NCBI GenBank assembly: GCA_022799035.1 | Contig: JAAWNQ010000003.1 | Coordinates: 1 to 64,000 of the forward strand | DNA: 64,000 nucleotides | Origin: Oscillospiraceae bacterium | GTDB lineage: Bacteria; Bacillota; Clostridia; Oscillospirales; Oscillospiraceae | Direction: 5' to 3' | Shown here: positions 15,936-24,319 of the stretch, piece by piece | How the letters are laid out: every line of letters starts with the position of its first letter | Numbering within the stretch: position 1 is the stretch's first letter | Program-made: the position numbers and the translations under genes | Notes under the pieces: generated by a model | What the model was told of the DNA's origin: nothing | What the model saw: only the letters and a program-made list of their open reading frames with translations | The model's database searches: none

Positions 15936-17041
15936 AAGCAACCGTGGACGCCAAAACCTTTTCCGCCGCTTTGAATAGCACTATGAACGCCATGAAACAC
16001 TCCAAAATTCCGATCCTGGAGTCTGTTCTGCTTCAGTTCGGTGGTGGAAAATGTGCTATGACAGCTACCGACATGGATTCCTGGCTCACAGTGGAGATCC
16101 CCGCGCAGGGTGACACCTTCGTTTGCTCCTTTTATCAAACTCGGGCAGCGGCCAAAACCTGCCGCCACTATGAAGGTTCTCTTACCATTGAAACTGTGGA
16201 TTCTGGTGAGGGCAGGAAGCAAAAACGCCAGATCCATCTATCATGCGGTTCCCGGAGTGCAACTCTCCCAGGGTTTTTGTCTGCGGAAAGCGAGGACTTT
16301 CCCCGTGCTCCCATAATGGAGGACGGCGAGACCTTCATGATAGACAGTGCTGCCTCTCTGTTGGAGCGAGTAAATCGGATCAAGTACGCCGTTCGGATGG
16401 ATCGGGATCATATGAACGCCACCCATACCTGCGTCCAGTTTGACCGGGATAAGGTGTTTTGTGTGGACGGATGCCGAGCCGCCTGTGATGCAGATCCTGG
16501 GTTTGTTGTCCCCAGGCCCTTCTTGATCTATCCTGAAGTTCTGGCCCATCTGAAGCTGTTTGGGCTGGAGCCTGTAACCGTTTGTGTGGGAGAAAGGTAC
16601 GTCCAATTTGCAGGAAAGGGGATCTCCCTTCTCTGTCATAGACAAGGGGTAGTGCCGTTTCCACTGGATCAGGCCCTCCCGAAAGAGTGCAAAGAGGAGT
16701 TCCGTGTCTCCCCGAAGGAATTTCTGCGGGAACTGGCCTATTTGAAGGAATTACTTGGTGATAAGCGCAGGCCCTTTCTGCGGCTTTGCGGAGAGGTGCT
16801 TTCTTTGGAGTCTGGTTCCTGGAGCGGCTGCACAACCATCCACACCGAGGGCGTAAGCACCATTGAGGTGGGCCTCAACCTTCACTACATGGCTGACGCT
16901 CTCAAACAGTTTGAGAAGGAGCCGTATGTTAAGTTGAAGATCTCTGGTACCTCCATGCCTATCATGATAGAAGCGGAGGGCCGAAGCGACTATGCTCTGG
17001 TTCAGCCTGTTCGGATGAGAGAAACCCGGGCTGCGGCATAG
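15932..17041 (+). CDS. dnaN: DNA polymerase III beta subunit (sliding clamp), second copy
   Basis: 369 residues. The N-terminus MKATVDAKTFSAALNSTMNA, then IPILESVLLQF, matches the opening of the clamp fold, and ATHTCVQFDRDKVFCVDGCR corresponds to the middle domain. It is clearly diverged from the first copy at 3417 (different lengths and few shared blocks), so the two are not a recent duplication. GTG at 15932 overlaps the E1 stop, and AAAGGAGGAAAGC supplies the ribosome site. No polymerase alpha or clamp loader is visible, so it would need host enzymes or act as a regulatory clamp. Confidence 0.75.
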   Translation: MKATVDAKTFSAALNSTMNAMKHSKIPILESVLLQFGGGKCAMTATDMDSWLTVEIPAQGDTFVCSFYQTRAAAKTCRHYEGSLTIETVDSGEGRKQKRQIHLSCGSRSATLPGFLSAESEDFPRAPIMEDGETFMIDSAASLLERVNRIKYAVRMDRDHMNATHTCVQFDRDKVFCVDGCRAACDADPGFVVPRPFLIYPEVLAHLKLFGLEPVTVCVGERYVQFAGKGISLLCHRQGVVPFPLDQALPKECKEEFRVSPKEFLRELAYLKELLGDKRRPFLRLCGEVLSLESGSWSGCTTIHTEGVSTIEVGLNLHYMADALKQFEKEPYVKLKISGTSMPIMIEAEGRSDYALVQPVRMRETRAAA

Positions 17042-17068
17042 AAAGAATTTGGATAAGGAGAAATCACG

Positions 17069-17794
17069 ATGAAAACTATCTATATCCCCAAAGGGGAAAC
17101 CGTTTGCTACGACCATCTCTATGCGGAGCGTATCGTTGTGAATGGATGCCTGCGTGTGGATCACAGCCTGGATGCCAAGGTTATCGGCGGTAAGGGGGTG
17201 ATCCACGCCGGAAAGGTGTCTGCCGACACGATCCATACCGACTATCTGGATGCCTGTTCGGTCATGTGTAAGCGTCTCTTTGCCAAGCGTGTGGACGCCC
17301 CGGAAGTTTTTGCCTCCGAGAGCATCACCGTGTCCGGCGTTCTTTCTGCTTGTTTCGCGAAAACACCCAAGCTGACGGTGGCTCTTTGCGAGGTAGAGGA
17401 GCTGGAAGCGCAGGAGACGGTCACGGTGCCTGCCAGACGCCAGAGTGTCTTGGGCGTCCTGCTGATCTCAACCATTCAGTCTGCTATGACCGCCATCTTT
17501 GCCCGATTCCGTAAGAACAGAGCGATGGATGCAGACTATGAGGTCGTCCTTCAGGATGAAAAGGAGTTGTTTGCTTCGGATGATTCGTCCGCTCCAGATA
17601 CCTCCTCTGCCGCAGATGCCGGTCCCACCCCCAGAACGGAGCCCCCGGTGGATGAAGAGCTGAATCGCTTTGTCAACCTCTTCAGGCTCTTGCGGGAAAG
17701 TGGTTATACTCTGCGGATCATTCCCGGCACGCCGGAGGCCAACGCTCCCGTATTCGATGTTGAGCAGGGTCGAATCATCCGTCCTGCCGCATAA
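17069..17794 (+). CDS. Bactofilin-like protein
   Basis: 241 residues. Residues about 15-115 form a regular short-turn beta-repeat (IVVNGCLRVD..., AKVIGGKGVIHAGKVSADTI...), as in bactofilins and other polymer-forming cytoskeletal proteins. A hydrophobic stretch VLGVLLISTIQSAMTAIF (about 131-148), an acidic Ser/Asp linker and a small C-terminal domain follow. Bactofilins polymerise into filaments at membranes. Here the gene sits inside a DNA-metabolism operon, 27 nt after the clamp, so a scaffolding or partition role is possible but unproven. ATG follows ATAAGGAGAAA. Confidence 0.6.
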   Translation: MKTIYIPKGETVCYDHLYAERIVVNGCLRVDHSLDAKVIGGKGVIHAGKVSADTIHTDYLDACSVMCKRLFAKRVDAPEVFASESITVSGVLSACFAKTPKLTVALCEVEELEAQETVTVPARRQSVLGVLLISTIQSAMTAIFARFRKNRAMDADYEVVLQDEKELFASDDSSAPDTSSAADAGPTPRTEPPVDEELNRFVNLFRLLRESGYTLRIIPGTPEANAPVFDVEQGRIIRPAA

Positions 17795-17798
17795 GGCT

Positions 17799-17999
17799 GT
17801 GCGGGAGATCGTCTATGTAGAGCGCGTGACAAATACAGCGGATGGCAAAACCATCCTCTCTGAGTATAAGTATCACGGGCTTTTCGAGTCAGACGGCAGC
17901 TTTCGGCTGTTGGGCTGCTGCGGAAAACGCTTCTCCTTCACGGGAGAGCCACCCGCAGGAACAGTGTCTACAAAAAAGGCAAGCAATAGAGCGGCATAA
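17799..17999 (+). CDS. Small beta-rich protein (66 aa)
   Basis: Starts at GTG 17799, 4 nt after the bactofilin stop with only AAGG as ribosome site, so it is probably coupled. The sequence alternates in a beta-strand-like way (REIVYVERVTNTADGKTILS, then EYKYHGLFES). It is the only very small protein near the E1 and JAMM genes, so it is worth testing as a ubiquitin-like partner, but it lacks a C-terminal Gly and no beta-grasp signature can be seen by eye. A hairpin follows at 18013. Confidence 0.45.
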   Translation: MREIVYVERVTNTADGKTILSEYKYHGLFESDGSFRLLGCCGKRFSFTGEPPAGTVSTKKASNRAA

Positions 18000-18012
18000 G
18001 CCGTCAAGCAGA

Positions 18013-18042
18013 AAGGACAGGGAATGGACATTCCCTGTCCTT
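18013..18042 (+). terminator. Hairpin, possible weak terminator
   Basis: AAGGACAGGGAAT pairs with ATTCCCTGTCCTT perfectly over a short loop. The following sequence TCTATATC is not a real T run, so partial termination or mRNA processing is more likely. Confidence 0.5.
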
Positions 18043-18070
18043 CTATATCTGAATTTAGGAGGCATTTTAT

Positions 18071-18523
18071 ATGTCTGTGAAATCGCAAGAAGCCAATATG
18101 CGTAAATTGGCCGACCTGTTGAGTCACGACCTCGGTTATATCTGGGGGAAACGTGAAGCCGGCCCTAATGGAGCCAAACGAACCTTTTTGAACGTGGGAC
18201 GCACCTTTCTGCGGGCTCTGGCCAAAGACCTGTGCCTGCGTGATTATAAGGTCACCTCCAACGCCGGTGGCATCGCCGTATCGGGAGACTGCACCTTGAT
18301 GGGCGTCTGGGATGGGGGCGGTATCTTCCTCAACCTTTCCCAGCCTGCTTGCGGAGGAGATCATGTAATTTGCTACCGCAGTATCCGACATTTGAAAGAC
18401 TATTCCGGCAGCGGCTATAACCACTGGCTGACCCGGAATTGCCTGGAAACCTTCTCCTATGAAAAACTTCTTTTTGCGTTATCCGCTTTGAGAAAGGAGC
18501 AAGGTTATGACCGGGCAGCATGA
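18071..18523 (+). CDS. Hypothetical protein (150 aa)
   Basis: No recognised family. Features seen: an N-terminal amphipathic region, V-G-R-T-F-L-R-A-L-A-K-D-L at about 42, and a beta-rich centre. ATG at 18071 follows TTTAGGAGGCATTTT. Its 3' end overlaps the methyltransferase start by 17 nt, so the two are probably cotranslated. Confidence 0.6.
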   Translation: MSVKSQEANMRKLADLLSHDLGYIWGKREAGPNGAKRTFLNVGRTFLRALAKDLCLRDYKVTSNAGGIAVSGDCTLMGVWDGGGIFLNLSQPACGGDHVICYRSIRHLKDYSGSGYNHWLTRNCLETFSYEKLLFALSALRKEQGYDRAA

Positions 18524-19919
18524 AATACCCTCAGAACGCTACTACGCTGTAGAGCGGCTGGGCGAGCTTCAACGGGATCTGAACCTGGGTATTGCGGCCA
18601 TGGTGATCCTGCGTGCCAAGGTGGAGAAATACCGCCATGAAGATCTATCCGCGGCAAGGGCGACTTATGATGAGCTTATGAACACCCGCCGCCACATGTT
18701 AAAGACCCTGGGTGATACCCGGCTGTGTTTATTGGAGGTCGAAGAATATCAAGCCGCCTATACAGCCGGACAGCTCTATGATGGGCTTTCCAGATTCGAT
18801 CTGATGAGTACAAACTACAAGCCGGTCTACGATGTCGTGTGTAGCTTTGCCGAAAGTCTGCCCATCAGCGGTACTACAACCAACGCCCGGGTCATCGGAC
18901 GGCTGATGAACAACGTAAAGATGGGCTACTATCCCACCGATCCCGGCAATATAGACCTGATCCTGCGTGGAATCCAGTTCCCGGAGGGAGTCACCACCAA
19001 TCTGTTAGACCCCTGCTGTGGCTGTGGGAAAGCCCTGCGTCAGATCGCCCAGGGAAATAATTGCTACGCCTACGGTGTGGAACTGGACGAATACCGGGCA
19101 GAGGAGGCCCAGTCCCGGCTCCACCGGGTAGGCTTCGGCAGTTTCTTTTTCAGCCGGGTGAGCCACGAGGCATTTCATCTTCTGTTTCTCAACCCACCCT
19201 ACCTGTCCGTTTTGAACCAGGGCGGCAGCAGAGCCAGGCACGAGAAGCGGTTTCTGATCGAAAGCCTGCCGGCCCTGACCTATGGGGGCCTGCTGGTCTA
19301 CGTGATCCCGTACTACCGCCTGACCCCGGACATTTGCCGCATCCTGGTGGATAACTTTGACGACCTCTCCGTCTGGCGCTTTACCGATGGGGAGTTTGGA
19401 AAGTTTAAGCAGGTCGCGGTTATGGGCAGACGGAAGCGCCGAGCGGATGAGCCCCAGGATACTCTGTGGCTGGAATGGTATGCCGTCCACCCGGAAAAGA
19501 TCCAACCTCTTACTGAGTTGACGGAGGATAGATATGCCCTCCCGGATACCCCATTGGAGGTCAAGATCTTCCAGGGTGAGCGGTTCAATCAAAAGGAGTT
19601 GGAGCGGGAGCTTCGTCATTCGGACAGTTTTGCTCAGCTTATGTCCCACAGTGAATTGGACAGCGGGGCCAAGCGTCCGCCTCTGCCTCTCTCCATCAGT
19701 CAGATCGGGCTGGTAGGAGGTTCTGGTATGATCAACGGCCTTATCCAGTGCGATCACCCCCATATCATCAAGGGGCGGATCGTCAAGGTAGTGCGGACCG
19801 AGGAGGAAGAACGCTACAACGCCAAAGGGTCATATATAGGCTCCGAAGTCAAAGAGACCATCACCAACAAGATGATTTTTAATATCCTTACCCCACAAGG
19901 GTTTAGGGCATTGACGTAA
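18507..19919 (+). CDS. DUF6094-type DNA methyltransferase-like protein
   Basis: 470 residues. A helical N-terminus is followed by a class I SAM-methyltransferase core: GYYPTDP, motif I LLDPCCGCGKAL (about 165-176), an acidic G-V-E-L-D after strand 2, and motif IV FLNPPY (about 227-232), the catalytic N-P-P-Y of amino-methylating DNA enzymes. It fits DUF6094 proteins of mobile elements. No restriction gene is adjacent, so a role in protecting or marking the element's own DNA is more likely than restriction-modification. ATG at 18507 follows GAAAGGAGCAAGG. Confidence 0.7.
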   Translation: MTGQHEIPSERYYAVERLGELQRDLNLGIAAMVILRAKVEKYRHEDLSAARATYDELMNTRRHMLKTLGDTRLCLLEVEEYQAAYTAGQLYDGLSRFDLMSTNYKPVYDVVCSFAESLPISGTTTNARVIGRLMNNVKMGYYPTDPGNIDLILRGIQFPEGVTTNLLDPCCGCGKALRQIAQGNNCYAYGVELDEYRAEEAQSRLHRVGFGSFFFSRVSHEAFHLLFLNPPYLSVLNQGGSRARHEKRFLIESLPALTYGGLLVYVIPYYRLTPDICRILVDNFDDLSVWRFTDGEFGKFKQVAVMGRRKRRADEPQDTLWLEWYAVHPEKIQPLTELTEDRYALPDTPLEVKIFQGERFNQKELERELRHSDSFAQLMSHSELDSGAKRPPLPLSISQIGLVGGSGMINGLIQCDHPHIIKGRIVKVVRTEEEERYNAKGSYIGSEVKETITNKMIFNILTPQGFRALT

Positions 19920-19931
19920 GGGAGGGTAAAC

Positions 19932-20231
19932 ATGTTTGAGTTTCAAGGGGAACGCTTTATCCAGCTACTCCATATGATATCCGAAAATGAACCTGTAGGG
20001 CAGTCATCCGTACACAGTTCATATTTGGAAAAGCATGTGTTTCAGCCTCTCCGAAAAACAGGGGGCGTAAAGCTCAGCGACCTTGACTGGTCTGCTTTTG
20101 GGATAGATGAGACTACTCCAGCCGGCTATTGGGCGCAATATGCCAAAGTCCGTATGGGCTGGTGCCAAGGTTTGGCTTATTCCCTTCAGAAGATAGCCTC
20201 CCTCCCCTGTGACACGAAAACATTTTTTTAG
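19932..20231 (+). CDS. Hypothetical protein (99 aa)
   Basis: No recognised family. A mixed alpha protein with a Trp/Tyr-rich middle (DLDWSAFGID...AGYWAQYAK). ATG at 19932 follows AAGGGAGGG and the gene is 12 nt from both neighbours, so it is part of the operon. Confidence 0.6.
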   Translation: MFEFQGERFIQLLHMISENEPVGQSSVHSSYLEKHVFQPLRKTGGVKLSDLDWSAFGIDETTPAGYWAQYAKVRMGWCQGLAYSLQKIASLPCDTKTFF

Positions 20232-20243
20232 GAGGAGGTCAAT

Positions 20244-20813
20244 GTGTACGATTATGAATACGAGGAGAGCATTCTGCTTGCGCTTCGCTTGCTCTCCTTT
20301 CTTCGAGAAGACCACCCAGAAACATTTACCACGTTGATCCAAGAAATAGAGGAACTTAATCTGGACAGTGCCTACGAATTGGCAGACTTATTTTTGATGG
20401 GCGCAGGTGGATTTTTGGATCTGGGCACGGCTGATGAGGAAGATAGCGAATTAAGTGTCCTTTACATTTCCCATCCCTCTATCAACCGTTTTCTGACGCT
20501 AAATGAAGCGTGCAAGACCATTGGAATGGTTACCCATGTAGAACAGGTACGCAAAAAGTTCCATGACATTGTGGAGTTTTATGCCACAGGTCTGACGTCC
20601 TCCGTTTATGGTATTGACATTTCTTTTGGCGCACACACCGCCCACATCCGACTCATTCTTTCTCCTGATTACTATAGTCCACTGGAATTTGCCAACTCAT
20701 TGATTGACATGCTGCTGTATATCAGGCAGGAAAATCAGAGATTGGAAGGCTTGCTGGAGGAGTCCAAGGCAACGGAGCCCGTTTTTGAACTTGCAGAACA
20801 GGAGGCGGCATAA
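20244..20813 (+). CDS. Hypothetical protein (189 aa)
   Basis: No recognised family. The protein is acidic with a helical N-terminal half, then a beta-rich segment (YGIDISFGAHTAHIRLIL) and a helical Glu-rich C-terminus. GTG at 20244 follows GGAGGAGG. Its stop touches the start of the E2-like gene (TAATG at 20811-20815), so it is coupled to it and is a candidate partner. Confidence 0.6.
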   Translation: MYDYEYEESILLALRLLSFLREDHPETFTTLIQEIEELNLDSAYELADLFLMGAGGFLDLGTADEEDSELSVLYISHPSINRFLTLNEACKTIGMVTHVEQVRKKFHDIVEFYATGLTSSVYGIDISFGAHTAHIRLILSPDYYSPLEFANSLIDMLLYIRQENQRLEGLLEESKATEPVFELAEQEAA

Positions 20814-21502
20814 TGACCGAGTTGATCGAAATGGAGAAGGAAAAATATGATACCGTCCTGCGGATCTCACCCTCTGGAAAGACCATAATTGTTGAGACCC
20901 ATAGACCGGGCGGGATCATCAGCTACAAGGAGATATCTCCCATAGATTTGTACTATGTGATAAATGGAAGCTATTCATCCAATATGCTATTAAGCAGTGG
21001 CTTCTTGCCGGAAAACTGTTTGCATGTCTCTGTCAGCACAGCGGAAAAGCATTTTGTCCTTTGGAACCCAGAACTGAGAGCTGATGTGACCTACCGGGAT
21101 ACGGAATATCAAAACTTCCCAATCCCGCGCATGGTCTTTGGGGTCAGGATGCTGGACAACGGCAAAATCGTAGAGTGTTCTATCGGCGTAGTAGCGGATG
21201 AAAAGCCAACGCCGGAAACCCAGATGTTTTGTTATCCTTTTTCCAATGTCCATAGCGATGGGCTGGTTTGTACCGGCAACAACAGTTTGCCCAGGTGCCG
21301 TAAGATATCGGCCTTGGCAAGCTTTCCACGTTATCTGTTGGGGCTGCCGGACAATGACGATATGTATAGCTGTCAAAATAACCGGCTTGATTTAGATCAC
21401 AGGGCGTTGATGGAACATCTGAAAGACAAAGAACCAGCCTATTACTACTCAGACATTTTGATCCCTTCCGGGAAGACACTAGACGATTTTATCAATAGAT
21501 AG
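20813..21502 (+). CDS. E2-like protein, PRTRC-B / Prok-E2 family D relative
   Basis: 229 residues. The block FPIPRMVFGVR...PTPETQMFCYPFSNV, then HSDGLVCTGNNSLP (about residues 145-160) and a terminal LIPSGKTLDD-F-I, follows PRTRC system protein B, which contains the prokaryotic E2 family D fold. The Cys in HSDGLVC is placed where a conjugating enzyme would hold its catalytic cysteine. With the E1 at 15171 and JAMM at 13792, this gives three enzymes of a ubiquitin-like pathway in one operon. ATG at 20813 overlaps the preceding stop. It could instead be a structural PRTRC component without conjugating activity. Confidence 0.7.
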   Translation: MTELIEMEKEKYDTVLRISPSGKTIIVETHRPGGIISYKEISPIDLYYVINGSYSSNMLLSSGFLPENCLHVSVSTAEKHFVLWNPELRADVTYRDTEYQNFPIPRMVFGVRMLDNGKIVECSIGVVADEKPTPETQMFCYPFSNVHSDGLVCTGNNSLPRCRKISALASFPRYLLGLPDNDDMYSCQNNRLDLDHRALMEHLKDKEPAYYYSDILIPSGKTLDDFINR

Positions 21503-21513
21503 AGGGTGAGTGC

Positions 21514-22440
21514 ATGAAATCAAAAACAGCCCAAGAGATATTTGCTGCATTGAAGCAGCCCTTTGCGCCGGAAGATCTGGAGTGGCGTCTGCAACACGTC
21601 AAAAAGGAAACGCCTTATGGAATTGCTGTCCCCTATGTGACCAATAGGGCCATCCAAAACCGCTTAGATGATGTGGTGGGTCCGGACAACTGGTACAACG
21701 AGTACAAACCCTGGCACCAGTCCGGGGAGAAGGCGTCCCAACTCTGCGGTATCTCCATCTACTTTGAGGAAACACAGCGGTGGGTCACCAAATGGGATGG
21801 CGCCGAGGACTCGGACATTGAACCTGTTAAGGGTGGCCTGTCCGACTCCATGAAGCGTGCCGCCGTCCAGTGGGGCATTGGCCGTATTCTCTACGAGATG
21901 GAGGCCATCTTTGTGGATGTGGAGCAGCGAGGCAAGACCTGGGTTATTCCCAAGAAGGAGCAATCCAAAATGGACAAAGCCTATTTGGAAATGCTCAAAA
22001 GAAAGGGCCTGACCCCAGCCGGTTCAGCAAGCCCTCAGCCGCAATCAAAACCGAGGCAGACGGCGGAAAGTCCCAAATCCAAACCGCAGTCCACGCCGCA
22101 AGATAAGGGGAAAACTTTACCCCCGGAGTCAAGGACTCCCGCCCCGAAGGCGACAGCGGACGCTCGCTCTCCCTCCCCCGCAAAGAACAAGCAGGAAGAG
22201 CCCATATATACTGTGGTCACTTCCCAGGTGCAGCCCGGGATCGAAACCCCTAAAACCCGCTTGATACTGGAAGCGCCGGATGGCAAACGCCTTTCTCCTG
22301 TCTATGTCCGGGGCGCCCATCCCGAATTGGCCGATGGCGTAGCTCTCACCAATGTGCGTCTTGTCTTGAAGAAAGAAGGCACTGTGGCGTTTTATATTTT
22401 AGCGGACTACCAAGTGGCACCCATCCAGGAGGCCGCCTGA
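21514..22440 (+). CDS. Rad52/Rad22-like single-strand annealing protein
   Basis: 308 residues. The N-terminal 165 (LKQPFAPEDLEWRLQHVKK, V-T-N-R-A-I-Q-N-R-L-D-D-V-V-G-x-x-N-W, and GLSDSMKRAAVQWGIGR) match the bacterial/phage Rad52-type annealing domain, with the VKGG-L-S-D-S-x-K-R-A core. A Pro/Lys-rich linker (about 170-240) and a small C-terminal beta domain follow. Such proteins anneal complementary single strands coated with SSB and promote recombination of phages and elements. ATG at 21514 follows ATAGAGGGTG. Confidence 0.85.
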   Translation: MKSKTAQEIFAALKQPFAPEDLEWRLQHVKKETPYGIAVPYVTNRAIQNRLDDVVGPDNWYNEYKPWHQSGEKASQLCGISIYFEETQRWVTKWDGAEDSDIEPVKGGLSDSMKRAAVQWGIGRILYEMEAIFVDVEQRGKTWVIPKKEQSKMDKAYLEMLKRKGLTPAGSASPQPQSKPRQTAESPKSKPQSTPQDKGKTLPPESRTPAPKATADARSPSPAKNKQEEPIYTVVTSQVQPGIETPKTRLILEAPDGKRLSPVYVRGAHPELADGVALTNVRLVLKKEGTVAFYILADYQVAPIQEAA

Positions 22441-22466
22441 CAGAAACGCAGAAAGGAGTTACATAG

Positions 22467-24290
22467 ATGAAGAAACTTGAACAATTTCAAATCACAGAGA
22501 TGACCATTTCCGGCTTTAAGTGTTTTAGAGAGCCTACCACCTTTCGTTTTGGCCCGTTGACCATCATTACCGGGGGCAACGGCAGAGGAAAGTCCAGTAT
22601 TGCAGACGCTATCGCCTTTGCTATTACGGGCCTGCCTGTTTTTGGAGAGCGGGGGATCGACAAGCTCTATAATGAGTCCTCCCGCGACATTATGATCTCC
22701 ATGCGTCTTGTGGATGGAGACGGTAACGCTCATGAGTTGATCCGCACCCGCCGCAAGGATGAAATGACCATCACTTATGATGGCTGCAACATCAAGCAAC
22801 TGATCCTGTCGGATATGTTTGGCGAGCGGGATGTGTTTCTCTCTATCCTTAACCCCCTCTATTTCATTGAAGAACTGGGGGCCAAGGGAAAGAACCTACT
22901 GGAACGGTATTTGCCCGTCATCTCTCACGAGGAGATCCTGGCCCAACTCTCCGAGGCTACCCGTGCTGCTCTGGCGGAGGAAGAACTTGCTTCGCCGGAT
23001 CTCGCTTTGAAGAAACTCCGGGAAAATATACGCAACCTGGACGAAACCGTCATTTACCTTACCGGGCAAAAAGACCTGGCCAGCACCCACAGCAAGGATC
23101 AGGAAAATGCTGTGGGAGAGCTCACCCAGCGTCTGGCTGCCCTTCGTGGGGAATTGGACGCATTGGAAGAAAAGCGTTTTGCGGGAATGGATACCTCCAG
23201 TATGTCGGACAAGCTGGTGTCCTTGAGCCAGCGCTACGATGAGATGGCAAGAGATATGCACACGGAGGCCAGCTCCCGTGCCCGTTCCATTGCCGTTCTA
23301 AAGGAAAAGATCGCCCATCGGCAAGGTGAGGTGTATCAATCCAAATTCATCCCGGCATTGGCGGAAGCTGAGGCCAGGGTAAAGGAGCTTGCCATACAGT
23401 ACCAGCGAGAGGCAAACATCTATGCGGGTATGGTTCCCGGCTCTTCCTGCCCCACCTGCCACCGCCCCATCAGCGAGGAAAATCTCTCCGAAGTACAAAC
23501 GGCGGTCAAAGAAGTGATTGATGCCATTGTAACTGCCGGCCATGAGCAGCGCGCTCTTCTCCAGGAGCTTCAGGCAACTGAGCAGAAGGCCCAGACTACC
23601 TTTGAGCAATTCAGGGCTGACGACCTCCAGAAGTGGGGCAAGGAGCTTTCCACCTTGGAAAGCCAGGCCATGGCGGATGAAAATGACCCGCTGACCGCCC
23701 TTCGTTTTGAGATCCAGGAGTTGACCACTGATCTGGAGTATGGCCGTCTCTCCCAAACAGAGTATGACCGAATGAAGGAATGTCAGGAGGAGATCCGCCA
23801 GTGTGAGGCTGAGCAGGCCGCCCATCAGGCGGTCACAGATAAATCCGTGGCCGACTATGAGAGGGAGATCACCCAGATCCAGGAGCGTATTGCCGCGCTG
23901 AAATGTAAGATCGGTGATATCGCCCTCTATGTCAGCAAGCGGGCAGAACTGACCTTCGCCAATCTTAGGATGAATCGGGTGGCTATGTCTCTCTACGATG
24001 TGGTCAAGACCAGCGGCGAGGTCAAGGACACCTTCAAGTTCACCTATGATGGCCGGAGCTATGACCGCCTTTCGCTCTCGGAGAAAATTCGGGCAGGTAT
24101 GGAGGTGGCCGAGCTGATGAAACGGCTCACTGGCCGCAATTATCCTATCATTGTGGACAATATGGAGTCGGTGGACGATCTGGACAATGTCCATCCTACC
24201 GGGCAGGTCATTATGGCCCGGTGTGTCCGGGGAACGGAGTTGTCTGTTCAAGATGTAACTCCTTCTCAGCAGATACCTCAAGCAGCGTGA
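22467..24290 (+). CDS. SMC/Rad50-like ATPase with zinc hook
   Basis: 607 residues. The N-terminal ABC-type head has Walker A GGNGRGKSS (about 37-45) after ISGFKCFREPT. Coiled-coil arms surround SCPTCHRPIS (about 327-335), a Rad50-style zinc hook (CxxC). The C-terminal head has LSEKIRAGMEVAELM and a Walker-B-like region YPIIVDNMESVDD. It is shorter than SbcC/Rad50, and no Mre11/SbcD nuclease is next to it. It most likely tethers or processes DNA with the adjacent Rad52-like protein. ATG at 22467 follows AGAAAGGAG, and the primase gene follows after a 29-nt gap. Confidence 0.85.
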   Translation: MKKLEQFQITEMTISGFKCFREPTTFRFGPLTIITGGNGRGKSSIADAIAFAITGLPVFGERGIDKLYNESSRDIMISMRLVDGDGNAHELIRTRRKDEMTITYDGCNIKQLILSDMFGERDVFLSILNPLYFIEELGAKGKNLLERYLPVISHEEILAQLSEATRAALAEEELASPDLALKKLRENIRNLDETVIYLTGQKDLASTHSKDQENAVGELTQRLAALRGELDALEEKRFAGMDTSSMSDKLVSLSQRYDEMARDMHTEASSRARSIAVLKEKIAHRQGEVYQSKFIPALAEAEARVKELAIQYQREANIYAGMVPGSSCPTCHRPISEENLSEVQTAVKEVIDAIVTAGHEQRALLQELQATEQKAQTTFEQFRADDLQKWGKELSTLESQAMADENDPLTALRFEIQELTTDLEYGRLSQTEYDRMKECQEEIRQCEAEQAAHQAVTDKSVADYEREITQIQERIAALKCKIGDIALYVSKRAELTFANLRMNRVAMSLYDVVKTSGEVKDTFKFTYDGRSYDRLSLSEKIRAGMEVAELMKRLTGRNYPIIVDNMESVDDLDNVHPTGQVIMARCVRGTELSVQDVTPSQQIPQAA

Positions 24291-24319
24291 CTTCCTGCCC
24301 CTAAAAGGAGGGACATCCG

